From NCBI GenBank assembly GCA_035291485.1, contig DATDSA010000005.1:1-20863 (forward strand): 20,863 bases of DNA, written 5' to 3'. Positions 1-6,563 of this stretch are shown piece by piece; position 1 is the stretch's first letter; each line of letters starts with the position of its first letter. The DNA comes from 9FT-COMBO-53-11 sp035291485 (lineage in GTDB: Bacteria > Patescibacteriota > WWE3 > 9FT-COMBO-53-11). The notes below the pieces were generated by a model, which was not told where the DNA came from, did not search any database, and was given only the letters and a program-made list of their open reading frames with translations. A program made the translations under genes and the position numbers.

Positions 1-1
1 C

Positions 2-691
2 AAAACTCAAGCCACCACCCAGGAACACCTCGACATCCTCGACATCCAGGGGGACCTCATCCTGCTGAAGAACGGCAATGCCTCCCTCGTCCTGGAGACC
101 ACCTCCGTCAACTTTGACCTGCTCTCCGAGCGCGAACAGGATTCGATGATCGGCGCCTACGCTTCGATGCTAAATTCCCTCTCTTTCCCGGTGCAGATCC
201 TGGTCCGCTCTCGAAAGCTGGACCTCTCCAACTACCTGAAATGGATCGACGAACAGGCCGCCGTTTCCACCCAAGCCAACCCCTACCTCCGGGAGAAAAT
301 CACCTCCTACAAGGAATTCATTGCCTCCCTTGTCCAGAAAGGGGAGGTCCTGGACAAGCGCTTCTACATCGTCATCCCGCACTTCGAAGCGGTCTCGGTC
401 CCGCGCCCTTCTTTCCTGGATTTTCTGTTCGGTAAAAAGCCCCAAGGCCCACGGATCAACAAGGCCGCCATTCTGGATAGAGCCAAGGTCGACCTGGAAC
501 CGAAGCGCGACCATCTCCTCAAGCAGATGGAGCGGTTGGGGATTAAATCCCGCCAGCTCACCACTCCTGAACTGATCGGCATGTTCTACGAGATCTACAA
601 CCCGGAGCAGGCCCAGTTCCAGCACATCGCCGGCGGCGCGGGCAACTACACCTCGGTGATGGTCGAACCGGCGGTGGGAGGAGAACAATAG
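2..691 (+). CDS. TraC N-terminal-domain-like protein, partial (5' end outside window)
   Basis: The reading frame is open from the first bases, so the true start lies upstream; an internal ATG at 146 is not the start. About 229 residues are visible. The start of the visible part (LDIQGDLILLKNG, then TTSVNF) followed by FPVQILVRSRKLD resembles the N-terminal domain of conjugative TraC/VirB4 proteins, which in Patescibacteria is often a separate polypeptide before the ATPase. No Walker motif is present. It ends TAG, and the VirB4 GTG start overlaps by one base (TAGTG), so the two are almost certainly co-translated and probably act together at the inner membrane in a type IV secretion or pilus-like machine. 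The family assignment is from remembered sequence style and is moderate; co-operonic function with VirB4 is inference. Confidence 0.7.
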   Translation, partial: KTQATTQEHLDILDIQGDLILLKNGNASLVLETTSVNFDLLSEREQDSMIGAYASMLNSLSFPVQILVRSRKLDLSNYLKWIDEQAAVSTQANPYLREKITSYKEFIASLVQKGEVLDKRFYIVIPHFEAVSVPRPSFLDFLFGKKPQGPRINKAAILDRAKVDLEPKRDHLLKQMERLGIKSRQLTTPELIGMFYEIYNPEQAQFQHIAGGAGNYTSVMVEPAVGGEQ

Positions 692-2577
692 TGGTAGAAC
701 AAGCCGGAATCTACAATCCGCCTCCCGTTCCCGTCCCGGCGGGTCAGCCGGCGACTCTGCCGCAACTCGCCCAGACTATCGCGGCCGGAGCGGTCTCGGT
801 CCAGGACATCATCGCCCCGCCCTCCATTGATGTCGATTTTAATCACCTCAAGATCGGGGAGACCTTTGTCCGGACGATCTTTGTTTCCGGATACCCCCGC
901 TTCGTCGGCGCCAACTGGCTCTCGCCGTTGATCAACTTTAATCACACCCTCACTCTTTCGATGTTCTACTACCCGGTCGAGTCGCGGGGAGTTCTCGACG
1001 ACCTCCGCCGCAAGATCGCCGAGATGGAGGCCACCGTCAAAGAGAACGAAAAGGGGGGACGAGTCGCCGACCCCACGGTGGAGGCTGCCCTCGAGGACGC
1101 TCGCTCCCTCCAGGAACAGCTGGTGAAGGGCACCGAACGCTTCTTCCAGTTCTCCTTCTATATCACCATCAGCGCCGAGTCAATCGAGGAGCTGGACGCG
1201 GTCACCAAGAAGGTGGAATCAACCCTCGGCTCTCTGCTGCTGCTCTCCAAGCACGCCACCCTCCGGATGGAGGAGGCCTTCCAATCCACCATCCCCACCT
1301 GCCTGGACAAGCTGAAGATCATGCGGAACATGGACACCACCTCCATCGCGACCACCTTCCCGTTGACCTCTTCGGAGCTGACGGCCAACGAGGGAATTCT
1401 CTACGGCATCAATGAACACAACGGCTCGCTCATCATCTTCGACCGCTTCTCGCTGGAGAACGCCAACACCGTGGTTTTCGCCAAGTCCGGCGCCGGCAAA
1501 TCCTACATGGTCAAGCTGGAGGCGATCCGCTCCCTGATGTTCGGCACCGAGGTGATGGTCATCGACCCGGAGAAAGAGTATGAACAACTCTGCCGGAGCA
1601 TTGGCGGTGACTTCATCACCTTCTCACCGTCCTCACCGTCCAAGATCAATCCTTTCGATATGTCGGGAACCTACGAAGAAGGGGAGAACGAACTGGCGCT
1701 GAAGGTCCTCTCCCTGCACACTCTCTTCAAGGTCATCATGGGCCAGCTCGCCCCTTCCGAGGACGCTCTGGTTGACCGGGCCCTCTTGGAAACCTACGCC
1801 GGCAAAGGAATTACCCAAGACCCGACGACGCACCAAAATCCCGCTCCGGTGATGGCGGATATTTACGAGGTGTTGAAGAGAAGTCCCGGCGGCCAACCGC
1901 TGGCCGACCGGCTTGAACAGTACGTCACCGGCTCCCTGAAAGGGATCTTTGACCAACCCTCCACCGTGGACATCCGCAACACTTTCACCGTCTTCTCCAC
2001 TAGGGACCTGGAAGAAAAAGTCCGACCGGTGGCAATGTACATCATCCTGGACTTCATCTGGAGCCGGATCCGCCGCGAGATCAAGAAGCGGGTCCTGGTC
2101 GTCGATGAAGCCTGGTACCTGATGCAGCACCCCGACTCGGCCGTCTTCATGTACTCCATCGCCAAGCGCGCCCGCAAGTACTACCTCGGCCTGACCACTA
2201 TCACCCAGGACGTGGCGGACTTCCTCCGTTCCGATTACGGCAAGGCGATCGTGACTAACTCTTCACTCCAAATTCTCCTCAAACAGCACCCGGCGGCGAT
2301 CGACGAGATCACCAAAGTCTTCTATCTGTCGGAGGGGGAGAAGCGAATCCTCCTGGCGGCGAACGTCGGGGAGGGGCTCTTCTTTGCCGGGCCGAATCAC
2401 GTCGCGATGCAGGTGGTCGCCTCGCCCGACGAGCATCCGTTAGCAACTTCCTCGCCGAAGGAAATCCTGGCGATCAGGGAGAAGCTGGAGCAGGAAGCGA
2501 AGGAGAGAGGACTGCCGACCGAGGTTCCTCCCGCTGCACCGGCCATTCCGCCCGGACCTATCGTCCCCACCGCCTAG
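691..2577 (+). CDS. virB4: VirB4/TraC-family type IV secretion ATPase
   Basis: A 628-residue ATPase. Walker A is GAGKS at residues 267-271 and Walker B is VLVVDEAW around 468-475 (Asp472, Glu473), in the arrangement typical of VirB4/TraC/HerA-FtsK-type motors. A predicted coiled or helical stretch (about 105-150) precedes the ATPase core. The first 40 and last 20 residues are proline-rich. VirB4 proteins are inner-membrane-associated ATPases that energise assembly of, or export through, type IV secretion systems and conjugative pili. The start is GTG at 691, overlapping the upstream TAG by one base; a strong Shine-Dalgarno GGGAGGAG lies at about 675-682. No coupling protein (VirD4) or other channel subunit is visible here, so whether it serves DNA transfer, protein export or a pilus cannot be decided. 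Confidence 0.93.
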   Translation: MVEQAGIYNPPPVPVPAGQPATLPQLAQTIAAGAVSVQDIIAPPSIDVDFNHLKIGETFVRTIFVSGYPRFVGANWLSPLINFNHTLTLSMFYYPVESRGVLDDLRRKIAEMEATVKENEKGGRVADPTVEAALEDARSLQEQLVKGTERFFQFSFYITISAESIEELDAVTKKVESTLGSLLLLSKHATLRMEEAFQSTIPTCLDKLKIMRNMDTTSIATTFPLTSSELTANEGILYGINEHNGSLIIFDRFSLENANTVVFAKSGAGKSYMVKLEAIRSLMFGTEVMVIDPEKEYEQLCRSIGGDFITFSPSSPSKINPFDMSGTYEEGENELALKVLSLHTLFKVIMGQLAPSEDALVDRALLETYAGKGITQDPTTHQNPAPVMADIYEVLKRSPGGQPLADRLEQYVTGSLKGIFDQPSTVDIRNTFTVFSTRDLEEKVRPVAMYIILDFIWSRIRREIKKRVLVVDEAWYLMQHPDSAVFMYSIAKRARKYYLGLTTITQDVADFLRSDYGKAIVTNSSLQILLKQHPAAIDEITKVFYLSEGEKRILLAANVGEGLFFAGPNHVAMQVVASPDEHPLATSSPKEILAIREKLEQEAKERGLPTEVPPAAPAIPPGPIVPTA

Positions 2578-2580
2578 CCG

Positions 2581-2862
2581 ATGGCTTTTGAACAGCTCGG
2601 CCAATCTCTGGAACATCTCACTCGCCGCAGTCCAATTCGTTCCGCCGTCACCGCTCTAAAAGTGGAACAGGAAGCCAAAAAGCACCTCCCGTCCTGGGCG
2701 AGAATGATTTCCTTTCGCGAAGGGCGCCTGCTCATCGGCACACCCTCACCGGCCCATTCCCAAGAAATTTTCTTGCAATCCCGAGAATTGAAGAGAAAAA
2801 TAAATGAAGGGTTGGGAGGGAAGGTGGTCGAAGAAATTAAATACAGAGCGACTAATAAATAA
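2581..2862 (+). CDS. dciA: DciA-like (DUF721) protein, candidate replicative helicase loader
   Basis: A 93-residue protein that begins 3 nt after the virB4 stop and has no obvious Shine-Dalgarno, so it is probably translated by coupling. The second half (FREGRLLIGTPSPAHSQEI, then LQSRELKRKINEGLGG and VVEEIKYR) follows the DUF721/DciA pattern: a beta strand, a conserved helix with an alternating Leu/Ile pattern, then a final strand. DciA proteins interact with and help load the replicative DnaB helicase in bacteria lacking DnaC/DnaI. Position supports a replication role: it lies about 3.7 kb from dnaA and converges on dnaN. It is shorter than many DciA proteins, consistent with a domain-only version. 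An alternative is an accessory factor of the VirB4 module, whose transcript it probably shares. Confidence 0.7.
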   Translation: MAFEQLGQSLEHLTRRSPIRSAVTALKVEQEAKKHLPSWARMISFREGRLLIGTPSPAHSQEIFLQSRELKRKINEGLGGKVVEEIKYRATNK

Positions 2863-2876
2863 AACCAACGCCCCAC

Positions 2877-2905
2877 ATAGTATATGGTTTTAAGCGATAT
2901 ACTAT
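2877..2905. repeat. Dispersed AT-rich palindrome, copy 1
   Basis: A perfect inverted repeat: arm ATAGTATAT (2877-2885) and arm ATATACTAT (2897-2905) around an 11-nt centre. The 27-bp core 2878-2904 recurs in opposite orientation at 14527-14553 with 24 of 27 bases identical, including most of the centre. It lies between the convergent 3' ends of the DciA-like gene and dnaN. The stem is almost entirely A/T with no following T-run, so it is a poor intrinsic terminator; a protein-binding or recombination site is possible. Confidence 0.75.
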
Positions 2906-2923
2906 AACAATCTGCTAAGAAAT

Positions 2924-2943
2924 CTAATTCTAATTACTAATCA
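2924..2943. repeat. Short degenerate heptamer tandem repeat
   Basis: CTAATT, CTAATTA and CTAATCA follow one another in the AT-rich gap before dnaN. The unit resembles TRAYYAC, also seen on the minus strand at 4714-4734. Low complexity may explain it. Confidence 0.4.
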
Positions 2944-2964
2944 CAAAATACTTAACTAAAGCTC

Positions 2965-4056
2965 CTAATCCTGCAGCCGCACCGGCATAATCACGTGCCG
3001 GTAGTTTTTGTCTTTGGGAGAAGTCAGCAGAACCGGATCCAGGCTGGAGTTCATCGCGAGCGTCACATCCTCATCCAACAGCGCACTCAAGGCATCACTC
3101 ACGTAGTGGGAGTTGAAAGCGATAGTCCCTTTCTTCCCTTCGCCGCTGATCGGAATCTCCAAGCGCGCTTCACCCTGCTGGGCTTCCTGGGAAGAGACCT
3201 CCAAAATTTTCTTCTGCGGGTCAAAATTGAAGACAATAATCGTGGTACCGGAGTCTGAGAAAACCGAGGTCAACTGGACGGCCTTGACCATCTCCTCCTT
3301 GGAGAAGGAGATCCTGGTCTCAAAATTTCCCGGAATGATCTGTTCGTATTCGGGGAATTCCCCTTCCAGCACTTGGGAAAGAACCAGAAAATCAGGGGCG
3401 TTAAAGAAGAGCTGGCCCTCCTCGGCCAGGCCGATCTCAACCTCTCCCTCGACCAAGCGGGAGACCTCTCCCAGCGAACGGGCCGGCACAACTGCCGTCA
3501 GCCCTTCCCCGACGATGGGGATTTTCTTCTCCCCCAAGCGGAAACCGTCCACCCCGGCCAACACCAGCGTTCCCCCTCCCAGCTTCAACATAATTCCGGT
3601 CAGGATTGGCCGGGATTCATCTTGCGCCGCCGCAAAAGAAACCTGGGTAACCGCTTCCTTAAAGTCCTTCGCCGGAATTTTGAAGAGAACTTTACCGGGA
3701 GAGGCCAGATTCGGAAATTCGGCGGCCGGCATCCCATTGATCTTGGAAGAAAAACTCTCCGCCGAAATGGTCAGAATATCTTTCTCGGCTTTGAGCGTCA
3801 CCTTTCCCGGAGGGAGATTGGTGATCAGGGATACCAGCAAACGAGCGGGGACCGTGATCGCCCCCTCGGTGGAAACCTTGGCACCTACTTTCGTCTTGAT
3901 CCCGGTCTCCAGATCGGTGGCGGCGAGGTGAAGGACCGCTTTTTCCGCCGTCAGAAGGACATTCTCCAGGATCGGTAGAGCCGACTTCGCCGAAGCCACT
4001 CGCGCCACTGCGGTCAGGCGGGGAAGCAAATTTTCTTGAAGAACGGTAACTTCCAT
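2965..4056 (-). CDS. dnaN: DNA polymerase III subunit beta (sliding clamp)
   Basis: A 363-residue beta clamp, close to the usual 366. The N-terminus reads EVTVLQENLLPRL and then ALPILENVLL, the classic first-domain pattern. Three repeated clamp domains can be followed: domain 1 up to about 120, the middle domain with RPILTGIMLKL and GVDGFRL, and the third ending in HVIMPVRL. It acts as the ring-shaped processivity factor for DNA polymerase III. I chose the ATG at 4056 because the protein then begins where other clamps begin. An ATG at 4107, directly abutting the jag stop (TAAATG), would add 17 proline/arginine-rich residues. It is the last gene of the rpmH-rnpA-yidD-yidC-jag operon, not adjacent to dnaA as in most bacteria. 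Confidence 0.95.
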   Translation of the reverse strand: MEVTVLQENLLPRLTAVARVASAKSALPILENVLLTAEKAVLHLAATDLETGIKTKVGAKVSTEGAITVPARLLVSLITNLPPGKVTLKAEKDILTISAESFSSKINGMPAAEFPNLASPGKVLFKIPAKDFKEAVTQVSFAAAQDESRPILTGIMLKLGGGTLVLAGVDGFRLGEKKIPIVGEGLTAVVPARSLGEVSRLVEGEVEIGLAEEGQLFFNAPDFLVLSQVLEGEFPEYEQIIPGNFETRISFSKEEMVKAVQLTSVFSDSGTTIIVFNFDPQKKILEVSSQEAQQGEARLEIPISGEGKKGTIAFNSHYVSDALSALLDEDVTLAMNSSLDPVLLTSPKDKNYRHVIMPVRLQD

Positions 4057-4107
4057 GATTTCTTTTTGTGGAATTGCAACTCGCCTTGGGCGAGGCAGCA
4101 CTTCCAT

Positions 4108-4590
4108 TTACTTTTGGTTATCGACGGCGGGCTTTTCTCCAGGTACCACGACCACGTGCCGTTCTCGGTCCTCCCCCCGGCTCTCGGTAAAGACTCCCTT
4201 CTCATCTTGGAGAGTGATATGGACAACCCTTCTTTCCACGGCCGGCATCGCCGGAAAGGCCACTTCCTTGAGCAGAAAACGAGCCTTGTCCGCAGCTTCG
4301 AGCGCGCGGCGGCGTAGCTCCTCTTCCCGCTGCTGGCGGTAGCCACCGGCCTCCAGAGAAAATGGCTGAAACTCCCCGACTTTGCGCATCAGCATCACGC
4401 CCAGAACCGCTTGGAGAGCATTCAAAGTCTGGCCGTGGAAACCGATCAGAAAGGAGCTATCGTCGGGGTCTTCCGGCTTGAGGTCAATCAAAAGCCGCCC
4501 TTCTTCTTCCTTAACCTGAATCTGGGAAGGGATTCCCATCTTTGTTAAAAGCTCTTCACTTGTTTCGGTAAGAAATTTTTGCGCTTTCAT
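4108..4590 (-). CDS. jag: Jag/KhpB-type RNA-binding protein (KH and R3H domains)
   Basis: A 160-residue protein. A KH-type GxxG loop appears in IGFHGQTLNALQ (residues 49-60), matching the Jag family, and an R3H domain follows with an Arg-x-x-x-His at R120-H124 (ERRVVHITL) and a basic strand RERHVVVVP. The N-terminal Jag_N domain found in Bacillus-type proteins is absent, so this is a short version. Jag/KhpB binds RNA and is usually co-encoded with yidC, as here, though 276 nt separate the two. The ATG overlaps the TGA of a 30-codon upstream ORF (ATGA), and the Shine-Dalgarno is weak, so translation may depend on that ORF. The stop is immediately followed by an alternative dnaN ATG, implying one transcript. 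Confidence 0.9.
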   Translation of the reverse strand: MKAQKFLTETSEELLTKMGIPSQIQVKEEEGRLLIDLKPEDPDDSSFLIGFHGQTLNALQAVLGVMLMRKVGEFQPFSLEAGGYRQQREEELRRRALEAADKARFLLKEVAFPAMPAVERRVVHITLQDEKGVFTESRGEDRERHVVVVPGEKPAVDNQK

Positions 4591-4679
4591 TTTCGTCTCT
4601 TTGGAAATGCTAGGTCGTTTCTCCGGCCGTTAAATTTCCGAAGAGCAGAAATTTCTAGGTCGTTTCCTCGGCCGTCCAT
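4587..4679 (-). CDS. Short repeat-derived leader ORF upstream of jag (30 aa, hypothetical)
   Basis: A 30-codon ORF begins MDGRGNDLEIS and continues FNGRRNDLAF to a basic end KRRK. Its TGA overlaps the jag ATG as ATGA. It contains the GRxNDL motif twice, because two copies of the repeated CTAGGTCGTTTC element lie in it 45 bp (15 codons) apart, keeping frame. A possible Shine-Dalgarno GGAAG lies 8 nt before the ATG. A similar 15-codon ORF precedes yidD. Translation is unproven; it could be a coupling leader peptide or simply repeat DNA that happens to be open. Confidence 0.35.
   Translation of the reverse strand: MDGRGNDLEISALRKFNGRRNDLAFPKRRK
4605..4630 (-). repeat. CTAGGTCGTTTC repeat, copy A (jag leader)
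   Basis: This 26-bp segment is identical to 5837-5862. The 21-bp core (CTAGGTCGTTTCTCCGGCCGT on the + strand from 4610) also occurs with two mismatches at 4655-4675. It lies 15-40 nt upstream of the jag start. Confidence 0.8.
4655..4675 (-). repeat. CTAGGTCGTTTC repeat, copy B
   Basis: A 21-bp core with two mismatches to copies A and C (CCTCGG for CTCCGG). It is a direct repeat of copy A at 45-bp spacing. Between them, on the minus strand, AAATTTC and GAAATTT can pair around a 9-nt loop. Confidence 0.75.
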
Positions 4680-4713
4680 CGGGGTCGCTTCCAATCTAAC
4701 ACACCACACAGAT

Positions 4714-4734
4714 AGTAGTCAGTAGTCAGGAGTC
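4714..4734. repeat. Heptamer tandem repeat (AGTAGTC, AGTAGTC, AGGAGTC)
   Basis: Three perfectly spaced 7-bp units with one base change in the third. They lie in the yidC-jag gap between the leader repeats and the potentially structured segment. Confidence 0.65.
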
Positions 4735-4749
4735 ACAAGCGGGTCGCCA

Positions 4750-4859
4750 GGGGCGCGCAGGGGAGATACCTTTGAGGAACATCCCGCAGGGCAACGAGGG
4801 AGAAGCGGCCGGTTTAGCAAACAGGAACGCTGTTTCCGAAAAGGCACTCCCCGAGCCCC
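4750..4859. other. Potential structured RNA or palindromic segment between yidC and jag
   Basis: Three nested helices can be drawn: GGGGC 4750-4754 with GCCCC 4855-4859; GGGGAG 4760-4765 with CTCCCC 4847-4852; CCTTT 4769-4773 with AAAGG 4840-4844. Only short internal loops separate them. Inside are hairpins CCC-gca-GGG (4783-4791) and AAACAG-gaacg-CTGTTT (4819-4835). No convincing protein is encoded. I saw no match to the conserved cores of SRP RNA, tmRNA or RNase P RNA. It occupies most of the 276-nt gap and would be in the yidC-jag transcript if those genes are co-transcribed. No T-run follows on either strand. Strand and function are unknown. Confidence 0.35.
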
Positions 4860-4866
4860 CACACCA

Positions 4867-5553
4867 TTAGGACTTCGAATGCGAACGCATGGCCACCCAC
4901 TGCTGGGGGATCTGCAAAAGGGTGGAGACAAACCAGTAAAGCATCAATCCCGCCGGGAACTGCAGCCCCAAGAACAGGGTCAAAATCGGGAAGAGGAAAA
5001 GATTCTGCCGCTGCAGGGCGGAGGCGAAATCTTCCTTTTTGTCCTTGGCCTCATGAGCAACCTTGTGCTCCTGCGAAACCGCCGGCAACATCATTTTGGA
5101 AAGCACAAACTGAGAGACCGCGGCCAGAGCCGGAAGGATAAAGAACGGATCCTTCACGGAGAGATCCCAGAAGAGAAATTGGTGGTTGAGCCCCCCATCT
5201 TTTAGATTGGAAATGAAAACCTGATAGAGCGCAATCAGGATCACGAGCTGCAGCAGCTGGGGAAGGCAGCCGGCCAGGGGATTTACTCCTTTCTGCTTGA
5301 AAAGATCCATCTGAGCCGTTGCCAATTTCTGGCGGTCGCCTTTGTATTTCTCTTTTAAACGATCCAGCTCGGGCTTGATGTCCCGCTGGATCCGCATTGA
5401 TTTCAAGGAAGGAAGGGTGAGCGGAAAGAGCAAAAGACGCAGAGCAACCGTGAGCGCGATGATCGCCAGACCCAGATTCGCACCCAAGATCTGATAGAAG
5501 AAGTGGAGGGCCGTGGTCAGGGGCGTGATGAGAAGAACATCCCAAATATTCAT
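4867..5553 (-). CDS. yidC: YidC/Oxa1-family membrane protein insertase
   Basis: A 228-residue protein of the short, Gram-positive/Oxa1-like type without the large periplasmic domain of proteobacterial YidC. The first core helix carries the expected Arg (R39 in IIALTVALRLLLFPLT), the residue that lies in the hydrophilic groove of the insertase. A charged cytoplasmic helical hairpin follows (about 52-87, KSMRIQRDIKPELDRLKEKY), then GVNPLAGCLPQLLQ, a family hallmark, and three more membrane segments. There is no lipobox. It inserts and folds inner-membrane proteins, alone or with SecYEG. The ATG overlaps the yidD stop as ATGA, so the two are translationally coupled. Confidence 0.95.
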   Translation of the reverse strand: MNIWDVLLITPLTTALHFFYQILGANLGLAIIALTVALRLLLFPLTLPSLKSMRIQRDIKPELDRLKEKYKGDRQKLATAQMDLFKQKGVNPLAGCLPQLLQLVILIALYQVFISNLKDGGLNHQFLFWDLSVKDPFFILPALAAVSQFVLSKMMLPAVSQEHKVAHEAKDKKEDFASALQRQNLFLFPILTLFLGLQFPAGLMLYWFVSTLLQIPQQWVAMRSHSKS

Positions 5554-5822
5554 GATTTGACAATCTTAGCATCTCGCGCCTTTCCAAGATCAGGAACGGG
5601 ATCAAAACCGCCTTTTGCGAAAGGATGACAGCGCAGAATGCGCTTAAATCCGAGGAACAGGCCGCGCCCCGCCCCGTACCTCTCCACCGCCTCGTGGGTG
5701 TATTCGGAACAGGTGGGTTGAAAGCGGCAGGCGCCCCCGAAGGCCAGCTGTCCCCAAGCGCCGTGGTCCGGAGAAAGAGTGCGCTGGTAGAACCGGATCA
5801 GTTTGAGCAAAAGTGTTTTCAT
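5550..5822 (-). CDS. yidD: Membrane protein insertion efficiency factor YidD
   Basis: A 90-residue protein of the YidD family with the characteristic Cys pattern: C32 and C38 in CRFQPTCSEY, then the RCHPF motif with C65 and GGFDPVP. The N-terminal stretch LLLKLIRFYQRTLSP is the usual amphipathic membrane-associated helix. YidD assists YidC-dependent insertion. It lies in the standard rnpA-yidD-yidC order and overlaps yidC by 4 nt. A GGAG Shine-Dalgarno sits about 8 nt before its ATG, inside a 15-codon leader ORF whose TGA overlaps this ATG. An insertion of about 7 residues before the first Cys (GAWGQLA) is slightly unusual. Confidence 0.95.
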   Translation of the reverse strand: MKTLLLKLIRFYQRTLSPDHGAWGQLAFGGACRFQPTCSEYTHEAVERYGAGRGLFLGFKRILRCHPFAKGGFDPVPDLGKARDAKIVKS

Positions 5823-5866
5823 TTTTGTTTCTCCAAAAATGCTAGGTCGTTTCTCCGGCCGTCCAT
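5819..5866 (-). CDS. Short repeat-derived leader ORF upstream of yidD (15 aa, hypothetical)
   Basis: The peptide is MDGRRNDLAFLEKQK, ending in TGA that overlaps the yidD ATG (ATGA). A GAGGAG motif lies just before its ATG, overlapping the end of rnpA, so initiation is plausible. The start (MDGR-NDL) and the overlap geometry match the 30-codon ORF before jag, because both contain the same 26-bp repeat. Whether the peptide is made is unknown. Confidence 0.35.
   Translation of the reverse strand: MDGRRNDLAFLEKQK
5837..5862 (-). repeat. CTAGGTCGTTTC repeat, copy C (yidD leader)
   Basis: All 26 bases are identical to 4605-4630. It occupies nearly the whole rnpA-yidD gap. Confidence 0.8.
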
Positions 5867-5873
5867 TATCTCC

Positions 5874-6212
5874 TCATAATACCCCCGCTCTCTTTAGGGT
5901 CTGAGCGACCGCCTGGCGCAGGACCGGAGGATCCACTCGCAGAGCGGGCTCCCGCAACCAGAAAGCCCCCCAGGTGCCGCTCCTGATTGCCGGCAGAAAT
6001 TCTTCTATCTGCGCCCGCAGAATTCGCTTCAGCCGATTGCGGCGGGTCGCCAACTTGCTGACATGGGTGGAAACGACAAAGCCAAACCGCACCGGGTCTT
6101 TCTGATTGGAGAGGAGAAAGAGATTGAAGAAAGGAGTTCCGTAGCGCTGGCCGTCCCTCTTTAACCGGCGAAAATCAAACTCGGCCAAGAGGCGATTCTC
6201 CCGAGGGAGCAT
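5874..6212 (-). CDS. rnpA: Ribonuclease P protein component
   Basis: A 112-residue basic protein, the usual length for RnpA. The signature arginine-rich helix ATRRNRLKRILR (about residues 55-66) follows RFGFVVSTHVSK, the central strand. It binds RNase P RNA and supports 5' processing of precursor tRNAs. I chose the ATG at 6212 because it gives the family's N-terminus (LPRENRLLAEFDFRRL) and because its ATG shares one base with the rpmH stop (TAATG). The frame stays open further upstream to 6452, but that part reads through rpmH in the wrong frame. The RNase P RNA gene itself is not in the window. Confidence 0.93.
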   Translation of the reverse strand: MLPRENRLLAEFDFRRLKRDGQRYGTPFFNLFLLSNQKDPVRFGFVVSTHVSKLATRRNRLKRILRAQIEEFLPAIRSGTWGAFWLREPALRVDPPVLRQAVAQTLKRAGVL

Positions 6213-6352
6213 TAGACGGGGACGATGGCGCGACGCCCTTTGAGACGACGGCGCTTCAAAACCGCTCGGCCGCCGGCGGTCTTCACCCGCCGCCGCCAGC
6301 CGTGAGTCGTGATTCTTTTGTTTTTGTTGGGCTGATATGTTCTTTTTGGCAT
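6212..6352 (-). CDS. rpmH: 50S ribosomal protein L34
   Basis: A 46-codon gene. The start MPKRTYQPNKNKRITTHGW and the following arginine/lysine-rich stretch (VLKRRRLKGRR) are the standard L34 sequence; the length matches the family's 44-47 residues. L34 is a component of the large ribosomal subunit. It is the first gene of the minus-strand origin operon; its TAA overlaps the rnpA ATG by one base. A consensus TATAAT -10 element lies 22 nt upstream of the ATG. The Shine-Dalgarno is poor. Confidence 0.95.
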   Translation of the reverse strand: MPKRTYQPNKNKRITTHGWRRRVKTAGGRAVLKRRRLKGRRAIVPV

Positions 6353-6374
6353 GAGTAATTTTGCTACTCTTTAT

Positions 6375-6380
6375 ATTATA
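6375..6380 (-). promoter_or_regulatory. Putative -10 box of the rpmH operon
   Basis: On the minus strand this reads TATAAT, a perfect -10 hexamer, 22 nt before the rpmH ATG. No good -35 was found at the right spacing. Confidence 0.4.
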
Positions 6381-6469
6381 AGCCGCAAGTCTGTCTTTTG
6401 GTTCTCTCTGGGGCCACCGCAGAAATCTCGGCTCAACTATAGCACACCCCAAATTTCTTCTTCACCCCC

Positions 6470-6499
6470 TTGACACACCCCTGCGACTTAACCTAGTTA
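6470..6499 (+). promoter_or_regulatory. Putative dnaA promoter
   Basis: TTGACA at 6470-6475 is a perfect -35. TAGTTA at 6494-6499 is a weak -10 at 18-nt spacing. The interval 6353-6583 contains no gene and carries the divergent rpmH and dnaA promoters; the dnaA leader would be about 75-80 nt. Confidence 0.45.
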
Positions 6500-6563
6500 T
6501 TAACTTACACATCTTCCCTGCCTCTCTTCGTTGTTCGACCACCTGCCACCCGCCTGCGGCTAT

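Noticed and set aside
3113..3931. 272-residue open frame on + opposite dnaN
   Set aside because: Antisense shadow of a GC-rich gene; serine/arginine-rich low-information sequence.
4750..4859. SRP RNA, RNase P RNA or tmRNA identity for the structured segment
   Set aside because: The conserved cores (GGAA-capped SRP hairpin, RNase P GAGGAAAGUCC and ACAGNRA, tmRNA ends) are not present; only a faint GAGGAA similarity.
4719..4931. 70-residue minus-strand frame across the yidC end and the structured segment
   Set aside because: It overlaps yidC out of frame and its C-terminus is just the translated heptamer repeat; it has no start signal.
6213..6452. N-terminal extension of rnpA
   Set aside because: The extension reads through rpmH in another frame; the ATG at 6212 gives the family's normal length and N-terminus.
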